A stretch of DNA of 64,000 nucleotides, taken from assembly GCA_039704465.1 (NCBI GenBank), contig JASFAU010000014.1, positions 682,001 through 746,000 of the forward strand, read 5' to 3'. The notes under the pieces are model-generated. The model saw only the letters and a list, made by a program, of their open reading frames with translations, ran no database searches and was not told the DNA's origin. This document shows positions 22,338 through 34,445 of the stretch, piece by piece. Origin of the DNA: Plasmodiophora brassicae. Taxonomy: Eukaryota > Endomyxa > Phytomyxea > Plasmodiophorida > Plasmodiophoridae. The stretch's first letter is position 1, and each line of letters begins with the position of its first letter. Position numbers and translations under genes: made by a program.

Positions 22338-25161
22338 TCACGTTTCCGAGGCGGTCGTCATTCGCGCCAGCGACTTGCAGCATTTGTCGAAGGCGTCGCG
22401 ACAGGACTGGACGGACAGGCGCCGGCTGCTGCTGATGGACTGGATGGATTTGCATCGCGCGGCGGTCTCGAACTCGTTGATCGTGGACGGAGGGATGACG
22501 ACGTTATTGCTGTCGTACTTGGCGCATGCGTCGCGCGTTCTGGCGAGCGACGACGACGCTTTCGCGATGAAATCACGAAGGACGACACGCGTCTCGACGA
22601 TGGCTTGGACGATGCCGGCGTTGTGCGAGGACAGCGATCGCTTGGGAGGGATCTGCCCGGCCCAGACCTCGGCGAACAACGTGACGAACCTGGCGGCGAA
22701 CATGGAGAACGAGACGATGCCGGGCAGGGTGCCGTCGATGTCCTTCAGCAGACGGTCGACGTGCGCGTCCAGGGCGACTTGGCACAATTGCAATTGCCGC
22801 TGCACCGCCTTCCACCTGACCGTGTTGTCGTCCTGGTCCTGCTGAACCACCGTGCTCTTGCCGAGTGCATCCTTCGACGCCGACCACGATTCCGCAATGC
22901 AGCAGGCGAGCTCCAGGATCAGGAAACACAATCGCCAGTGTTCCATAGCCAGTGCGTCGTCCCCGTCTCGGTCGTCTTCGAGCCCGAGCTGTGCAATGGA
23001 GTCGGACAGGGCGCGTAACGTCGACCTGTCGACGCGAGCGGTCAGGAACGACAACGAGCAATCCAGCAACGCGAGCTCCGCGAGGTGCCAGTTGCTGTCT
23101 TCGGGTGCCACCTTCCAGGACGACGCCATCGGGAACGGGGCAGGTTTGTTCAGCGACGCCGATCGGGCCGCAGGTGGGCCACGCGACATGATCAACGAAT
23201 GGTCGTCGTTCACGAACAGGTCGGCAGAGTTGACAGGAGGCGGATCCAGGTCCGGCTGCCTCTTGCAGGCCTTTGGCGTGATGTCGCCGACCATCAGCAG
23301 GTGCACTAGCGCTCGGTACCGATGCGCCATGGCCAGGCGGAACGAGTGGCGCAGGCGATGCTGGAACTGGATGAAGTCCATCGCCTGGTCCAGGTGCTCG
23401 CACCGGTACGCCAAGATGACTAGGTCGGCGGCGTCGATGCAGTATTGGTCGTAGAATTCCACAATGTCATCCGCCACCGACCTGGCATGCGACACGAACC
23501 CATAGCGTAATGCGTCGCTCATCACCAGATGCGACAGCGTATCCAGCTGAGCGACAGCGCTGGTTAGCCCATCAGGCAAGTCACCGACCTGCCAACAACG
23601 TTACCTGCACTGATTTCACGTCGAGGGCAGCGTAATGGGCGAAGGCGGTCGCGAACGCGCCAATGGCCGGGTGCGAGTAGAGTCGAATGAGAAGGAGGCG
23701 GAAGTGGAAGTTGGACGAGGACAGGGTCAGGCCATGTTCCAGGACGCCGATCGCGTCCAGAACGTACGACGGGTCGCCAGTGTGTTCGTGCAGGTCGACG
23801 AGCGCGTGCGCACAGAGCAGGCACAGGTCGTCGCCGGGTCGGAACTCGCTGGGCTCCAGGGACGTGCCCGCGTTCACCGCTGTCACGAACCCGTTGAACA
23901 GCGACACCGCCTTCTGGCGCAGCAATTCAGCGGGCAGTGACGCCAACGATCCTGCCGACCTCGCCACCATCTCGAACGACGCCCTCTGGCGAACGCGCTT
24001 CTCCGCGTTGCCACCCTTATCGTCCTGCAACTTGTTCATCATCTCCTGGACGCCGTTCAGGACTTCGCGAGTGACGTAAGGCGCAACGTCGTCGATGAAG
24101 CAGCGCGTCGTGCTGAACCGCCGGAAGTAGGCGACGACGAGATGGGCAACGGGTCCCATCTTCGTCGTGTGCACCAGTCGCATCTCGGCGATAAAGGGCC
24201 CGCGCTTACGTGTGTCTTGCTCCTGGAGAGCGATCAGGAACGCGCGCGCGTCCTGGGCGGTCCCCAGTGCAACGTGTGCGTCCACAAGAAGGTCCAGGTA
24301 CCGCATGTCGTCCTGGCTGTGATCCTGCACGAGGCGCTGGACAACCTTGATGCATTCGGCAGGGTCTCCAGCACGCAGCAACGATCGTGCCAGGATCAGG
24401 AGACGATCCGGGTCGTCGTCACGCCATAACGACCCAGTCGGTCCAGTCAACGTCTGGATGGCCGCCTTGTAATCACCCTGCCGCCACTGGACCCGAACGT
24501 ACATTCGGACACGTTCCATTGGCATTGGTTTGCCGGCGTCGTGTCGTGACAGCAAGGCGGCGGCCAGACCCAGCAACCGAGCGTGACCTGACGAGGCTGG
24601 CTGGATGTCACCGGGGCCGGCGAGAATCGATTCGCGGGTCAGGGCGCCGTTCTGCAATTCGATGGACAGTGCCGCCCATTGAGCGTACCGCTCCGTGCCG
24701 AACAGTCGGAAGAGCGTCATGGCTGCCTGCTGCATGGGCAGCAGCTTCCACTGGCGAAGATGGGCGAAATGCAGGCCGATCAACAGCGTCTCGTCGTTGG
24801 GGTTCTGTTTGCAGGCGAGTTCGTAGGCGCGCGCGTTCCAATCCAGGCGTTGCAGGTCGCGGAACACGACGAGCATGGTCTCGAGAACAGCAGGTTCCGT
24901 CGGTGACAACGCCAGAAATCGCTCACAGACGTCATACGACTGTTCGATACGGTCGCCGCGGACGAGCGCCATGGCTTTCAGCGCCAGCAGGATCGCGTCC
25001 TCGCCGAATCGGTTCTCGGCATTGCGGATCAGCTTCAGCGCCTGGCGATATTCACCAGCGTCCAATGCGTCCTGTGCAGCACGCGAACGACGATCAGGAC
25101 ATCGGGTGAAGGCGGACGCAGGTCGCTAACGTACGTAGATCGGGCCGAGTTTGACGCGCAT
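22338..25161 (-). CDS. NAA25: N-terminal acetyltransferase B auxiliary subunit NAA25/Mdm20
   Basis: Exons 25161-25135, 25071-23605 and 23546-22338 join to 900 residues. The first exon codes only nine residues, MRVKLGPIY, and splices by a GTACGT donor to DALDAGEYRQALKLI, reproducing the family start (RPIYDALDxGxY). TPR-like helices follow (ILLALKAMALVRGDR, YELACKQNPNDETLLIGLHF). The second junction joins KSVQ to LDTLSHLVMSDAL, matching the NAA25 motif near the end of the TPR region. NAA25 anchors the catalytic NAA20 subunit to ribosomes, forming NatB, which acetylates nascent Met-Asp/Glu/Asn termini including actin. Length is slightly under the roughly 970 residues of animal NAA25. The tiny first exon is easy to miss in automated annotation. 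Confidence 0.88.
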
Positions 25162-25499
25162 CAGGCCGCGGATATGAGCTGCAAGTTCGCGCACTCCGAC
25201 GGGATTGCGAGTTGCGACAGACCGAGGGCAGACAACGGACAACCGGCGCTGGAGAGGGTGCGACGACAGGGATGCAGACAACACTGTAGTGTGGAACATT
25301 CGCCAAACGGGCGCATGGGTGTACGTGCCCACTTGTAGGTATTCTGCAGTGCGTGAATTTCAACGCGCAGCACACAGAGACACCTTTGTGGCAACCATTC
25401 AGATGGTTTGCTTAACACGCATGGGGAAGACATGATGATTGGTGACAGCGCAGACAGGTCGAGGTCTCTGTCGATCCACTCCGTGAAGATTGCCAGTCG

Positions 25500-25506
25500 A
25501 AAAAAA
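25500..25506 (-). terminator. RNA polymerase III T-run terminator of tRNA-Leu
   Basis: Seven consecutive T residues on the minus strand, 11 nt past the 3' end of the tRNA gene. This is the standard Pol III stop signal. Confidence 0.8.
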
Positions 25507-25517
25507 TTGACCGTCAA

Positions 25518-25601
25518 TACCGCCGCCAGGTTTCGAACCTGGGCCCTCCGAAGAGGACCAGCGCCTAAAGCTGGCGTGTTAGACCACTCCACCACAGCGG
25601 C
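25518..25601 (-). tRNA. tRNA-Leu (anticodon UAG)
   Basis: An 84 nt type II tRNA. The acceptor stem GCCGCTG pairs with CGGCGGT (G-U at 1-72 and U-G at 6-67), with A as discriminator. The D-arm segment TGGTGGAGTGG fits the A box. The anticodon stem-loop CCAGC-TTTAGGC-GCTGG gives anticodon UAG, reading CUA/CUG Leu codons. A long variable arm (TCCTCTTCGGAGG) pairs with itself, as expected for Leu. The T-arm GGTTCGAAACC is a perfect B box. No intron is present next to the anticodon. A T-run terminator follows. It lies between the promoter side of NAA25 and the 3' end of the ABHD18-like gene. Confidence 0.95.
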
Positions 25602-26066
25602 TGAACACTGTCCACGGGACACAAACAGGCACTGAACAAGTTTGCACCACTCAAGGTCCCAACGTGTGAAATTATCAGTGATGGTTTGAACGAATGGCAC
25701 TTGTTTGACACCTAGGCTGGAATCAACGTCATTTCGACGCCATATCGCGGCAGTTACGATTGCGCCACCCATCCGAAACGTAAACTGGAATACCCATCGT
25801 GAGTCCGGTACACTTTCGAGACCGCTATGGTTCGTAGAGAATGGTGAAGTACGACGACGTCGTGTCAGGCATCCGGTTACGTTCATACAACACCGAATGT
25901 GCCGTATCTCATTCCGAATTGCGAAGCCAAATGGTGTTTGGCCTGTCCAGTACTCGGGAGGGGGACCACCGGGGAACCGCATGGTGATGTAACCTTTTGC
26001 CGAATCCACCCGCCACACACGGAAGGCATGCTTCGACAGAGTGGCCTTCGATTCTTCAATATATGT
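25602..26066. other. Intergenic region between tRNA-Leu and the ABHD18-like gene
   Basis: About 465 bp with no supported gene. A minus-strand open frame crosses this stretch and the tRNA, which argues against it being coding. The region is less GC-rich than the flanking exons. Confidence 0.4.
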
Positions 26067-27595
26067 TTATGACGACAGTGCTTCGCTGGTGTTCATCACG
26101 TCAACGGCTCGTTGGATGATGGGTGCAAACCGCGTGCCGGATTGACGAATTGCTAAGATGTGCCCGCCCGGCATCCATGCCATTTCGCTGTGCGTACTGA
26201 TCTCCGCCAACATGTCGTGCAATTCCTGGCTCTCGACCGGGTGTACGCATCGGTCGTGCATTGCCGCGATGCTCATCGTCACCAAGGTCAGCGCCTGCTT
26301 CGATTCTTTTCGCCATTCCACCATCTTCCGGATGTGCTTCCTGGCGAATAGTTCCACCATATACAGCTGCGCCTGTGCGATGTTCTTCGCACCTGTTCGG
26401 AAATGTGTTTGGAATTGGCGTTCTGCGTTGTCCTGATGCGACGCTACCGATGGATTTGGCGATGTTCTTCCAGTCGATCCAGGCGGCCAACGCGCCAAAG
26501 ATGAATGGGCGGCCTGAACACGGCGCAATGCAGGGGACGAGGGCAACCGGTTCCTTGGTAAGTAGAGCTGCGCCCGTGGCCGGGACGGCACCAGCTGAGA
26601 TGCCCGTAATGCACACGCTGGCGGCCGGGAACTGCTTACGCGCCCAGCTGACCAGCATGGCGCCCTCGAACATGGCCACGATGCTGGCCTGGAAGAACTC
26701 GGACACCGTCCGTATCAGGAACCGCTCCTGTCCCGGCGGGCGCCTGGATCCATACCTCCAGTGAAAACAGTCAGTTCTTCCGGAAGGACCATGTCAGGAT
26801 GCCCCACCTACATGGGTATCATCACCAGGATGGATGCCGTCTGGGAATCCACGAGCCGATTCGCTATCGCGTCTCGTCTGAAATCGAACGTTTCGTCCCC
26901 CGTCATCTGGAAATGAATAACAACGCCTAACGGGCACGCGCATCAAACCGGCGTCTTGGCAGAGGCTGGTGCCCAATGCCTTACCCTTGACCGGGCCCTT
27001 GGTTGGGCGTACGAGCTGGAAGTGGGCACGGTGACATTCCTTTGGAAGAAAGTGGGGGAACGGGGCATCGAACGTCGCCTCCTCGACCGTGTACGCACCG
27101 TTCACCTTTGACGTCGCTGGCCGATCCTCCCAGACGAGATTCGTTAAGTAGGGAATGCCTGATAGGCCCAAGCACGCGCGCCTGATGACCTCCTCGGATT
27201 CATCCAGGACGCTGACGTCGCCGATGCCATCGGCGAACAGGCGCCCGCTGTCGTAAACGGAGCTGGCGTGCACGGCGACGGTGTCCACGAACCCGACCGC
27301 CCACGAGATCGTCTCCATGGCCATTTTAAACTTCTTTTCCACCTCCATGCCTGCAGTCGATCGTCCCACCCGCCTCGGTTGAGATATGTTTAAGGACACG
27401 GGCGCCCGCGAACGGAACAGATATTACGAATGTGGCGACCTGATAGTACGCGTGCGGATACGACAAGTCGATATCCTGGTTCAGCAGTCCACGCAGGGTC
27501 GTCTGGGGCACGCGTCCGAACGCATCGCACCATCGTCCGGTAACATACGTATCATAGCCCGGGTTGATCCAGGCACAGCGTTGCCACAACTCCAT
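26067..27595 (-). CDS. ABHD18: ABHD18-like alpha/beta hydrolase (DUF2048 family)
   Basis: Several exons on the minus strand. The first begins at ATG 27595 (MELWQRCAWINPGYDTYVTG). The second carries FDAPFPHFLPKECHRAHFQL. A middle segment around 26900-26700 reads VIHFQMTGDETFDFRRDAI and SILVMIPMYGARRP, which matches the ABHD18 pattern HLAGTGDxxxWRRR and xxxLxxPYYGxRxP. Then VCITGISAGAVPA is the nucleophile elbow (G-I-S-A-G), followed by ALVPCIAP and a C-terminal MPGGHILAIRQS that supplies the histidine. ABHD18 proteins are poorly understood serine hydrolases linked to mitochondria and lipid metabolism in animals. Intron borders near 27390-27330, 26940-26880 and 26460-26420 are approximate. The GXSXG serine is present and the family's usual Met after it is Ala. 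Confidence 0.78.
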
Positions 27596-27749
27596 GAGGT
27601 TGCACCCGTTTCGCCATGGGCTGGAACCCGCGACAACCCAGTAAACTGTTCGTCGACCTACAGCATGACCGCACCGTTTACTTAACGGGGAGATGATTAT
27701 ACGTTGGAGCGTGTGGTCGCCATCGCCATCAGCGATACTTCTCTATATA

Positions 27750-28749
27750 CTACTGTCGTTGGCGTCGGGCTCTGGAACGCGTCTGGACGATGTTCGGTTC
27801 GTAGTGCTGGGACGCGAAGGGCATGCTGCGTCCGAGGTCGGCGATCAGAGGCTGGGACTGGCGAAGGACGCGGTCGGCGGCGTTGCTCCACAGGCCACGA
27901 ATGTACTTCAGGCCGAGGCGGAATCGGTCCGGCTCCACCCTGTTCACGGAGCGAACGATGTGGGCACCCGTATAGAGACTCGCGCCGATAATGATGCAGG
28001 ACACGATGGTGAATACGATCAAACCGACGCCCGGGTACTGAACGATCGGAGGCGGCAGGATCTCCATCGCCCTTGATATCGTCTGGTGCATGCGCAGAGC
28101 GGTCCTCAGGTTCCTCAGGCGAATGTCGCTGTCATCCGTCTTTTTCCTCGCGGTTTCAATCGCAATCAGCGCCTTCAGCGCGTCCACGATGGCAACGTGC
28201 GCGTAAAACTCCTCGCGTAGCTGATCCGCCTCGGCAACGCTGAACTCATGGTCGGCCCGCTTCTGGAACGCCACGATATCATCCAGCGTCTCCTTCGTCA
28301 ACCCACGCACGCAGCACGTTAGCACAAGCTCTCGCGCCAGCCTGTTCTTATCGCCGATCTGCGCCAGCACATCGTCGTTGATCTTGACGGCGATCGCCTG
28401 CTCGCGTTTCGACCCGCTGAACCAGCCTTTCGACGCCGCCTCGGTACGCAGGCTTGCTAGCGACCTGCACCCGCTCGTCTGGAGAATGGGCGCCGAAGCC
28501 GCAATGCCAACCACGATCACGGACGACACGATCGCCACCGCGACGCCCATGCCGGTGACTGCGTCTCGCAGTCGCACCAGCGTTACTGGACGCCGAAAAT
28601 AGTTCACTCGCGGACAGTGTGGACTGCAGAGGGCGGCACGAAGCCACGAACCCACGGCACCGGCACGAACCCCGCGACGCTGCAGTGCTCGGGTACGGTC
28701 CGGCACCTATGAACTTGTGATATCTTCGACAGGCAAGGTCGAACGGCAT
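27750..28749 (-). CDS. Membrane protein with two transmembrane helices, unknown function
   Basis: I do not recognise a family. One helix (VAVAIVSSVIVVGIAASAP) lies near the N-terminus and one (GLIVFTIVSCIIIGASLYTG) near the C-terminus. Between them is a soluble helical loop of about 150 residues with Lys/Asp/Glu content (EFYAHVAIVDALKALIAIE). The tail after helix 2 is basic (RSRARRQRQ). The layout resembles proteins with a large lumenal or extracellular helical domain. An upstream exon from ATG 28749 (MPFDLACRRYHKFI) can be joined in frame through a 121 nt intron at 28706-28586, longer than usual here. Otherwise the first in-frame ATG is at 28550. It lies between two minus-strand genes with no obvious functional link. 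Confidence 0.6.
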
Positions 28750-28759
28750 TTATACAATA

Positions 28760-30018
28760 TTACGGTGGTGGAGGGCCAGGGAGCATAGGGCGCGGCGCTT
28801 GGGTGGGCGGGGCCCAGTTCATGACGGGCCTGGTCGGGTCGTGCGGCGGGCACGGCCAAACGTCATCGTGGTCGCATTCGTCGACCTTGAACGATTCGAC
28901 GTTGAACATGCGCCCGTCGTCGTTGACGTGGTAGCACGAGTTTTCGGTGCCGCCGATGGAACCGCGTAGCGTCGATTCGGCGCCCCGGTGCCGCAACAGA
29001 TTATATCGAAATGCGAGATGGGGACGATCCTTGCGATACGACGCGCTGCGGTATTGTTTCAGGCGACCAGGTACTGGTTGCAATGGTCACAAACACACCT
29101 TTGTTCAGTCTCACCGGCAAACCACTCGACAACAAGATGGTCAGGCGGGCGGCGACGCTGGTGCTCGAAAAGATAATCGGAGAAGATGGGCATGTCTTTA
29201 CGTTTGAGGAAAATGCCATTCATGCCTTCAGCCATAACGAGTGCAATCCAGTCAGGTGCATACCTGTAAAGACTGCCAATAAGAACAGGAACATGTCTAA
29301 CAAAATTCGCGCCTGTACCGGTAGGCTTTAGCCAGGAGGTGCAGGATGGCTTCAAGACCAGAAGGGCATAACCAGAAGTCGTCCTCAAGGAACATGAAGT
29401 ACGACGGGGACAAATCGTATGCCAATCGCATCATTGAAACAATATCCCTGGTCTGCTTGCGGACGCGCCACGACGGCACATCGGGATTGATGAATTCGTT
29501 GGCAGGGGGTTCTTCCAAGTCCTCTGCTGTCAGTCTCGCGTCGTTCTCTACGAAGATGAATTCCGGCCTGTGCGACAGTCTGGACTGTGCTTTGCCGAAC
29601 GCCGAATGCTTAGCACCATTCTTGACAATTAATACACACTGAGAGGGACGTCAGCAGGTGTCACAGCAGCGAGCATCAGAAACCCTACAATTCTTCGATA
29701 CATCGGATCATTGGGGTCCTCTGGAAGCTGTTCGAGAATACGATCCAGCGTCGGATTCAAATAATCGGTCTTCCTGGCGAGCGTCGGCACACCAAACAAA
29801 AGATATGGCGGCAATTCAGAAGGCGGAGCCCTTGTCGGGTTCGGAACTGCGATGATAGGTCTCGGCGTCGTCGCGCTCGAGTACAGCAATCGCAGCACGC
29901 TCAGCATAGCGACCACCAGCATCATGAGCGAGACGACTCTGACGACCGGGTTCGTACTCGCCTCCGCCCATGCCCGTCGTGACGCACGCCGCAGCAACCG
30001 CTGATCGAACATGGCCAT
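28760..30018 (-). CDS. GT54-family N-acetylglucosaminyltransferase (MGAT4-like), Golgi type II membrane protein
   Basis: ATG at 30018 opens a short basic cytosolic end, a signal anchor ([20 protein letters not shown]) and a Pro-rich stem. [12 protein letters not shown] then begins the catalytic domain as in GnT-IV. Later exons read [29 protein letters not shown] (the acidic EDD nucleotide-sugar site), [15 protein letters not shown] and DHLVVEWF, then [18 protein letters not shown], which matches the RPSLFQHxGxxSSL end of MGAT4. Introns near 29690-29630, 29330-29300 and 29060-29017 join in frame. MGAT4 adds a beta-1,4 GlcNAc branch to the alpha-1,3 mannose arm of N-glycans. Protist members may use other acceptors. 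The C-terminus is Pro-rich ([11 protein letters not shown]). Confidence 0.78.
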
Positions 30019-30304
30019 GCGGGCGCGCGCACGCCCGAACCACGCAACCCGCCACAGATCACGCCCAGCAGTACATCTCCCAGGCACTGCCGATGCGCTT
30101 CGGGCAGCGTCAGCGTCAGCGGTTTGTTCCTGAAATTCCGCCGAGCGCCCTGCCCCTGCCACGGATTTCTTTTGCCCAGATGTTTGTTTTTGGGGACGTG
30201 GGGCATTGTATTCGTGAAGGACGGGCAGCGTCTTCGCTCCGCCGCACAGTGAGCAGTGGTGCAGCGGCAGTCATGCGCCGTCGTCTCTGTGTCCCTGTCT
30301 CGTG
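30019..30304. promoter_or_regulatory. Divergent promoter region between GT54 and LRR genes
   Basis: A 286 bp gap between two start codons facing away from each other. It contains no supported coding sequence and should hold both promoters. Confidence 0.35.
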
Positions 30305-31483
30305 ATGGTGGCCATGGAGGTGGCGTTTTCCCGACAGCTACGGGTCCACAATTTGCGGAATGCAGTGGAGGGGAACCCTATTCGGGTTTGCCGTGACGAC
30401 AGTCAGCTGCACCTCCTGGCGCCGATCGTGCCGAAGTGTCCAACAGCCAGGACCTGCGAAGGCGGCTGCGGTTCCGTACCTGTAGTGAAATCTGTACCGG
30501 AGCCAGTTTTCCGAATGACAACGAGACAGATACAGGTACTTGGCAGTTTGCAGCCCGAGAACCCCACCTAACCGCGGTCAATGCACGCTTAGCTTACGCA
30601 TCGTCACATTGCTGTTGTCATTGCGTGCGTGCGAAACCCGAGTCACGAACGTCTTCGGGAGCGTCTTCGGACGCTGGAGTTCGTTGGGTGCGGGCTGACC
30701 CAGGCGTTTATGGGTTTGGTGCAGAAGTTGGTATCTACAGACATTGTACGACCATCTCTCGTCTGACGCCGACTGCCAGCTGAGCGTGTCCCGCAGATGC
30801 CAAACCTGGAATGCGTTAATGTTTCGAACAATCCCCTGGGAGACACTGGATTCGACAATCTGTGCAGAACCTTGCGACAATGTGCACGCCTGAGGGCATT
30901 CACTGCCGTCAACGTGCAACTATCACCTCGAAACGGTCTCAGTGAGCTTGCAGGGCTGCTTTCCGCCTGCCCGACTGTCGACGAGATCAGCATAACGTCG
31001 ACGGTCGAGCCGTCCTTTGAAATCCAGCACCATCCGAAATTCATGGTACCCGTCATCTGATGAAGACTCGGCTCACCGTGACACTGGTGTGCCCAGGACT
31101 TCGTTCTCAACGCGAAACATTCAGCTGGACAGCACGTCAATGTACATCGGTTTCCGGTTGATGTCCACAAGATGAAGCATCGTCCAGAGTTGGAGAATCG
31201 GTTGGGGCCCAACGGCATCATGTCCTTGGCACAAAGTCTCACAGCAGCAAGATTGCGACGACTGGATTTTGGAAACATCGCGACATCGGACAGCATGGAC
31301 GGCCTGATAAGGCTTTTGAACGCATCCGTCCTTGCCGAATCACTGAAGTGCCTCCGGATAAGACTTCCGATTGCGATTACAGGCCATGATGTTCAGCTAC
31401 TCGACGCCCTTCTGAACGTCGTCCAGAACCGACCCGACCTGGATCTCGACTGCATCTGGATACGGTCCCCGCCAGTGATATAA
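30305..31483 (+). CDS. Leucine-rich-repeat protein (RNI-like), exon borders uncertain
   Basis: Open segments beginning at ATG 30305 (MVAMEVAFSRQLRVHNLRNA) can be chained along the plus strand. LRR units of the ribonuclease-inhibitor type are visible: LEFVGCGLTQAFMGLVQKL (about 30670-30730), LECVNVSNNPLGDTGFDNL with CRTLRQCARLRAFTAVN (30797-30930), GPNGIMSLAQSLTAARLRRL (31200-31265) and LKCLRIRLPIAITGHDVQLL (31345-31400). Stop at 31483. There is no membrane segment or signal peptide. RNI-like LRRs serve as protein-binding scaffolds and function cannot be read from them. At least three introns are needed, near 30540-30590, 30770 and 31060-31170, and I could not fix all borders. Confidence 0.55.
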
Positions 31484-31756
31484 TCTCGTACCGTTGTTCG
31501 GAACACTAATTGCCCGCTGGCGTCCCGCTAGTCGGATCGAACACTTGTCTAGCAAAGATAGACGGTCCAGCGTCGGCCGGCCACCAGGCTCGACACATAT
31601 CACGTGATAGACGCCTGCGGCCATTGCCAGGTGCCCAGGTCTGTGTGGCGTCCCGCAGGGGCCAGGAAGGTTGAACACTGCGGCGGCGACATTGTCATTT
31701 TGAGACGGCGCGGGATCCCCGAACCTGTCCTCGGGTGCGCGAGGCCCACTGTGTTC

Positions 31757-32909
31757 ATGGATAGCGACACCGACAGGACGCTGGACGATGTTACTGAAGG
31801 CGAGAGGACCGTCGATGACGGAACGGCAGAGGCCATGATGGTGGACAGCGAGAGAAGAGATGCGGACGCGACGCAGGACGACGAGGAGCAGCGGGTTGTG
31901 CCCGATGACGACCCGTACGCCATCCCGTTGTCGCCGTTGCCCGTCAACATGCCTGCGTCGCCTGCGGATCACGGTGCTCATCCAGCGGCTGACGATGCGC
32001 AGAATGAGACGGAACCACCAACGACGGCTCGACGCCTGACTGGGTTCATGCAATTCAACAGGCAGTACCGCGCTGACCATAAAGGCGAGCTGAAAGGCAA
32101 ATCGTTGAAAGAGTCTTCCAAGGTATCCCGTGGAAATCCACGATTGGGCTGTTACCTGATATTGTGGTAGATCGTCAGTGCTGCTTGGCATGCGCTGCCA
32201 GAGGAAGAACGTACCGCCATGAAAGAGCAAGCCAAACAGGTATCTCAGGCACATGCAGGTGCCACTCAGTTGGAGAAGAAAGACAGCGGATCTTCTCTGC
32301 CTGTCGGATCCATCCTTCCAGTACGTTCTAGACTTATAGGTGCTCGGCTCGGGATTGATTGTGCATGTTCTTCTGGCATAGGTGTCGCGGGTGAGGAAGG
32401 TGATCACGCTTGACCCAGATGTTCACGCCGTGTCAAAGGAAGCGACGCTGATGATGTCGGTTTGCACTGTGACGAATCGTGCCATTGTGTGTGTGTGTGT
32501 GTGTGACGTTGGTGGTTGCAGAACGGCGTCTGCCGAGTTGTTCTGTGCATCGCTGGCGAAAACTGCTATGCGGTTGTCGAGTTCAAAACGAACCCTGCAG
32601 GTGCGAGATGTCCTGCAAGCCATTCGTACTGAGCGGACACTCAAGTTCCTTGCTGGCGCATTCAACAAGAACAATGAGGCAGACGCGAACCGAAGCACGT
32701 CGGGAACGAAGAGAACTCGCGCTTCGAACGCTAGCGAAGACAACAGGCAGGCGCACAAGACGTCAAAGATAACCTCGTTCTTTAAAGGCACATCTGTCAC
32801 TGGTTACTCTGTATCGCCCTGTGGCGCCATCAGCACTTGCAGCTGGCAACTATGGTCCCGACAATGTATCAACTTCGGTCTCTTCGGGTTTGGTGGTAAC
32901 GTAGAGTGA
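31757..32909 (+). CDS. HMG-box plus POLE4/NF-YC-type histone-fold protein
   Basis: Exons 31757-32122, 32171-32320, 32382-32455 and 32522-32909 join to 325 residues. An acidic N-terminus (ERRDADATQDDEEQ) leads to an HMG box at about residues 95-150: RRLTGFMQFNRQYRADHKGE, LKGKSLKESSK|IVSAAWHALPEEER. After a short linker (LPVGSILP) comes a complete histone fold: VSRVRKVITLDPDVHAVSKE, ATLMI|TASAELFCASLAKTA, RTLQVRDVLQAI. This matches Dpb3/POLE4 and NF-YC/CHRAC proteins. The tail is basic and ends in HKTSKITSFF, which looks like a PCNA-binding box with Thr at the Gln position. Stop at 32909, though a further intron near 32793-32890 could replace the last residues. Likely roles are chromatin or replication, in a heterodimer with another histone-fold subunit. 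Confidence 0.82.
32456..32521 (+). repeat. Intron with (GT)n microsatellite
   Basis: This 66 nt intron of the HMG/histone-fold gene (GTCGGT...TTGCAG) holds a run of about nine GT dinucleotides near 32485-32505. Splicing it out restores the conserved ATLMI|TASAELF helix. Confidence 0.75.
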
Positions 32910-34409
<1,500 letters not shown>

Positions 34410-34445
34410 CGAAAGTGGACATCCAGTTTATGTATCCAGTTAACG

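Noticed and set aside
25161..26018. A 285-codon minus-strand open frame
   Set aside because: It includes the whole tRNA-Leu gene and its terminator. No family is recognisable, so it is chance.
32456..32521. In-frame reading of the (GT)n tract as a CVCVCVC peptide
   Set aside because: It would interrupt helix 2 of the histone fold. Removing the GTCGGT…TTGCAG intron restores the conserved helix.
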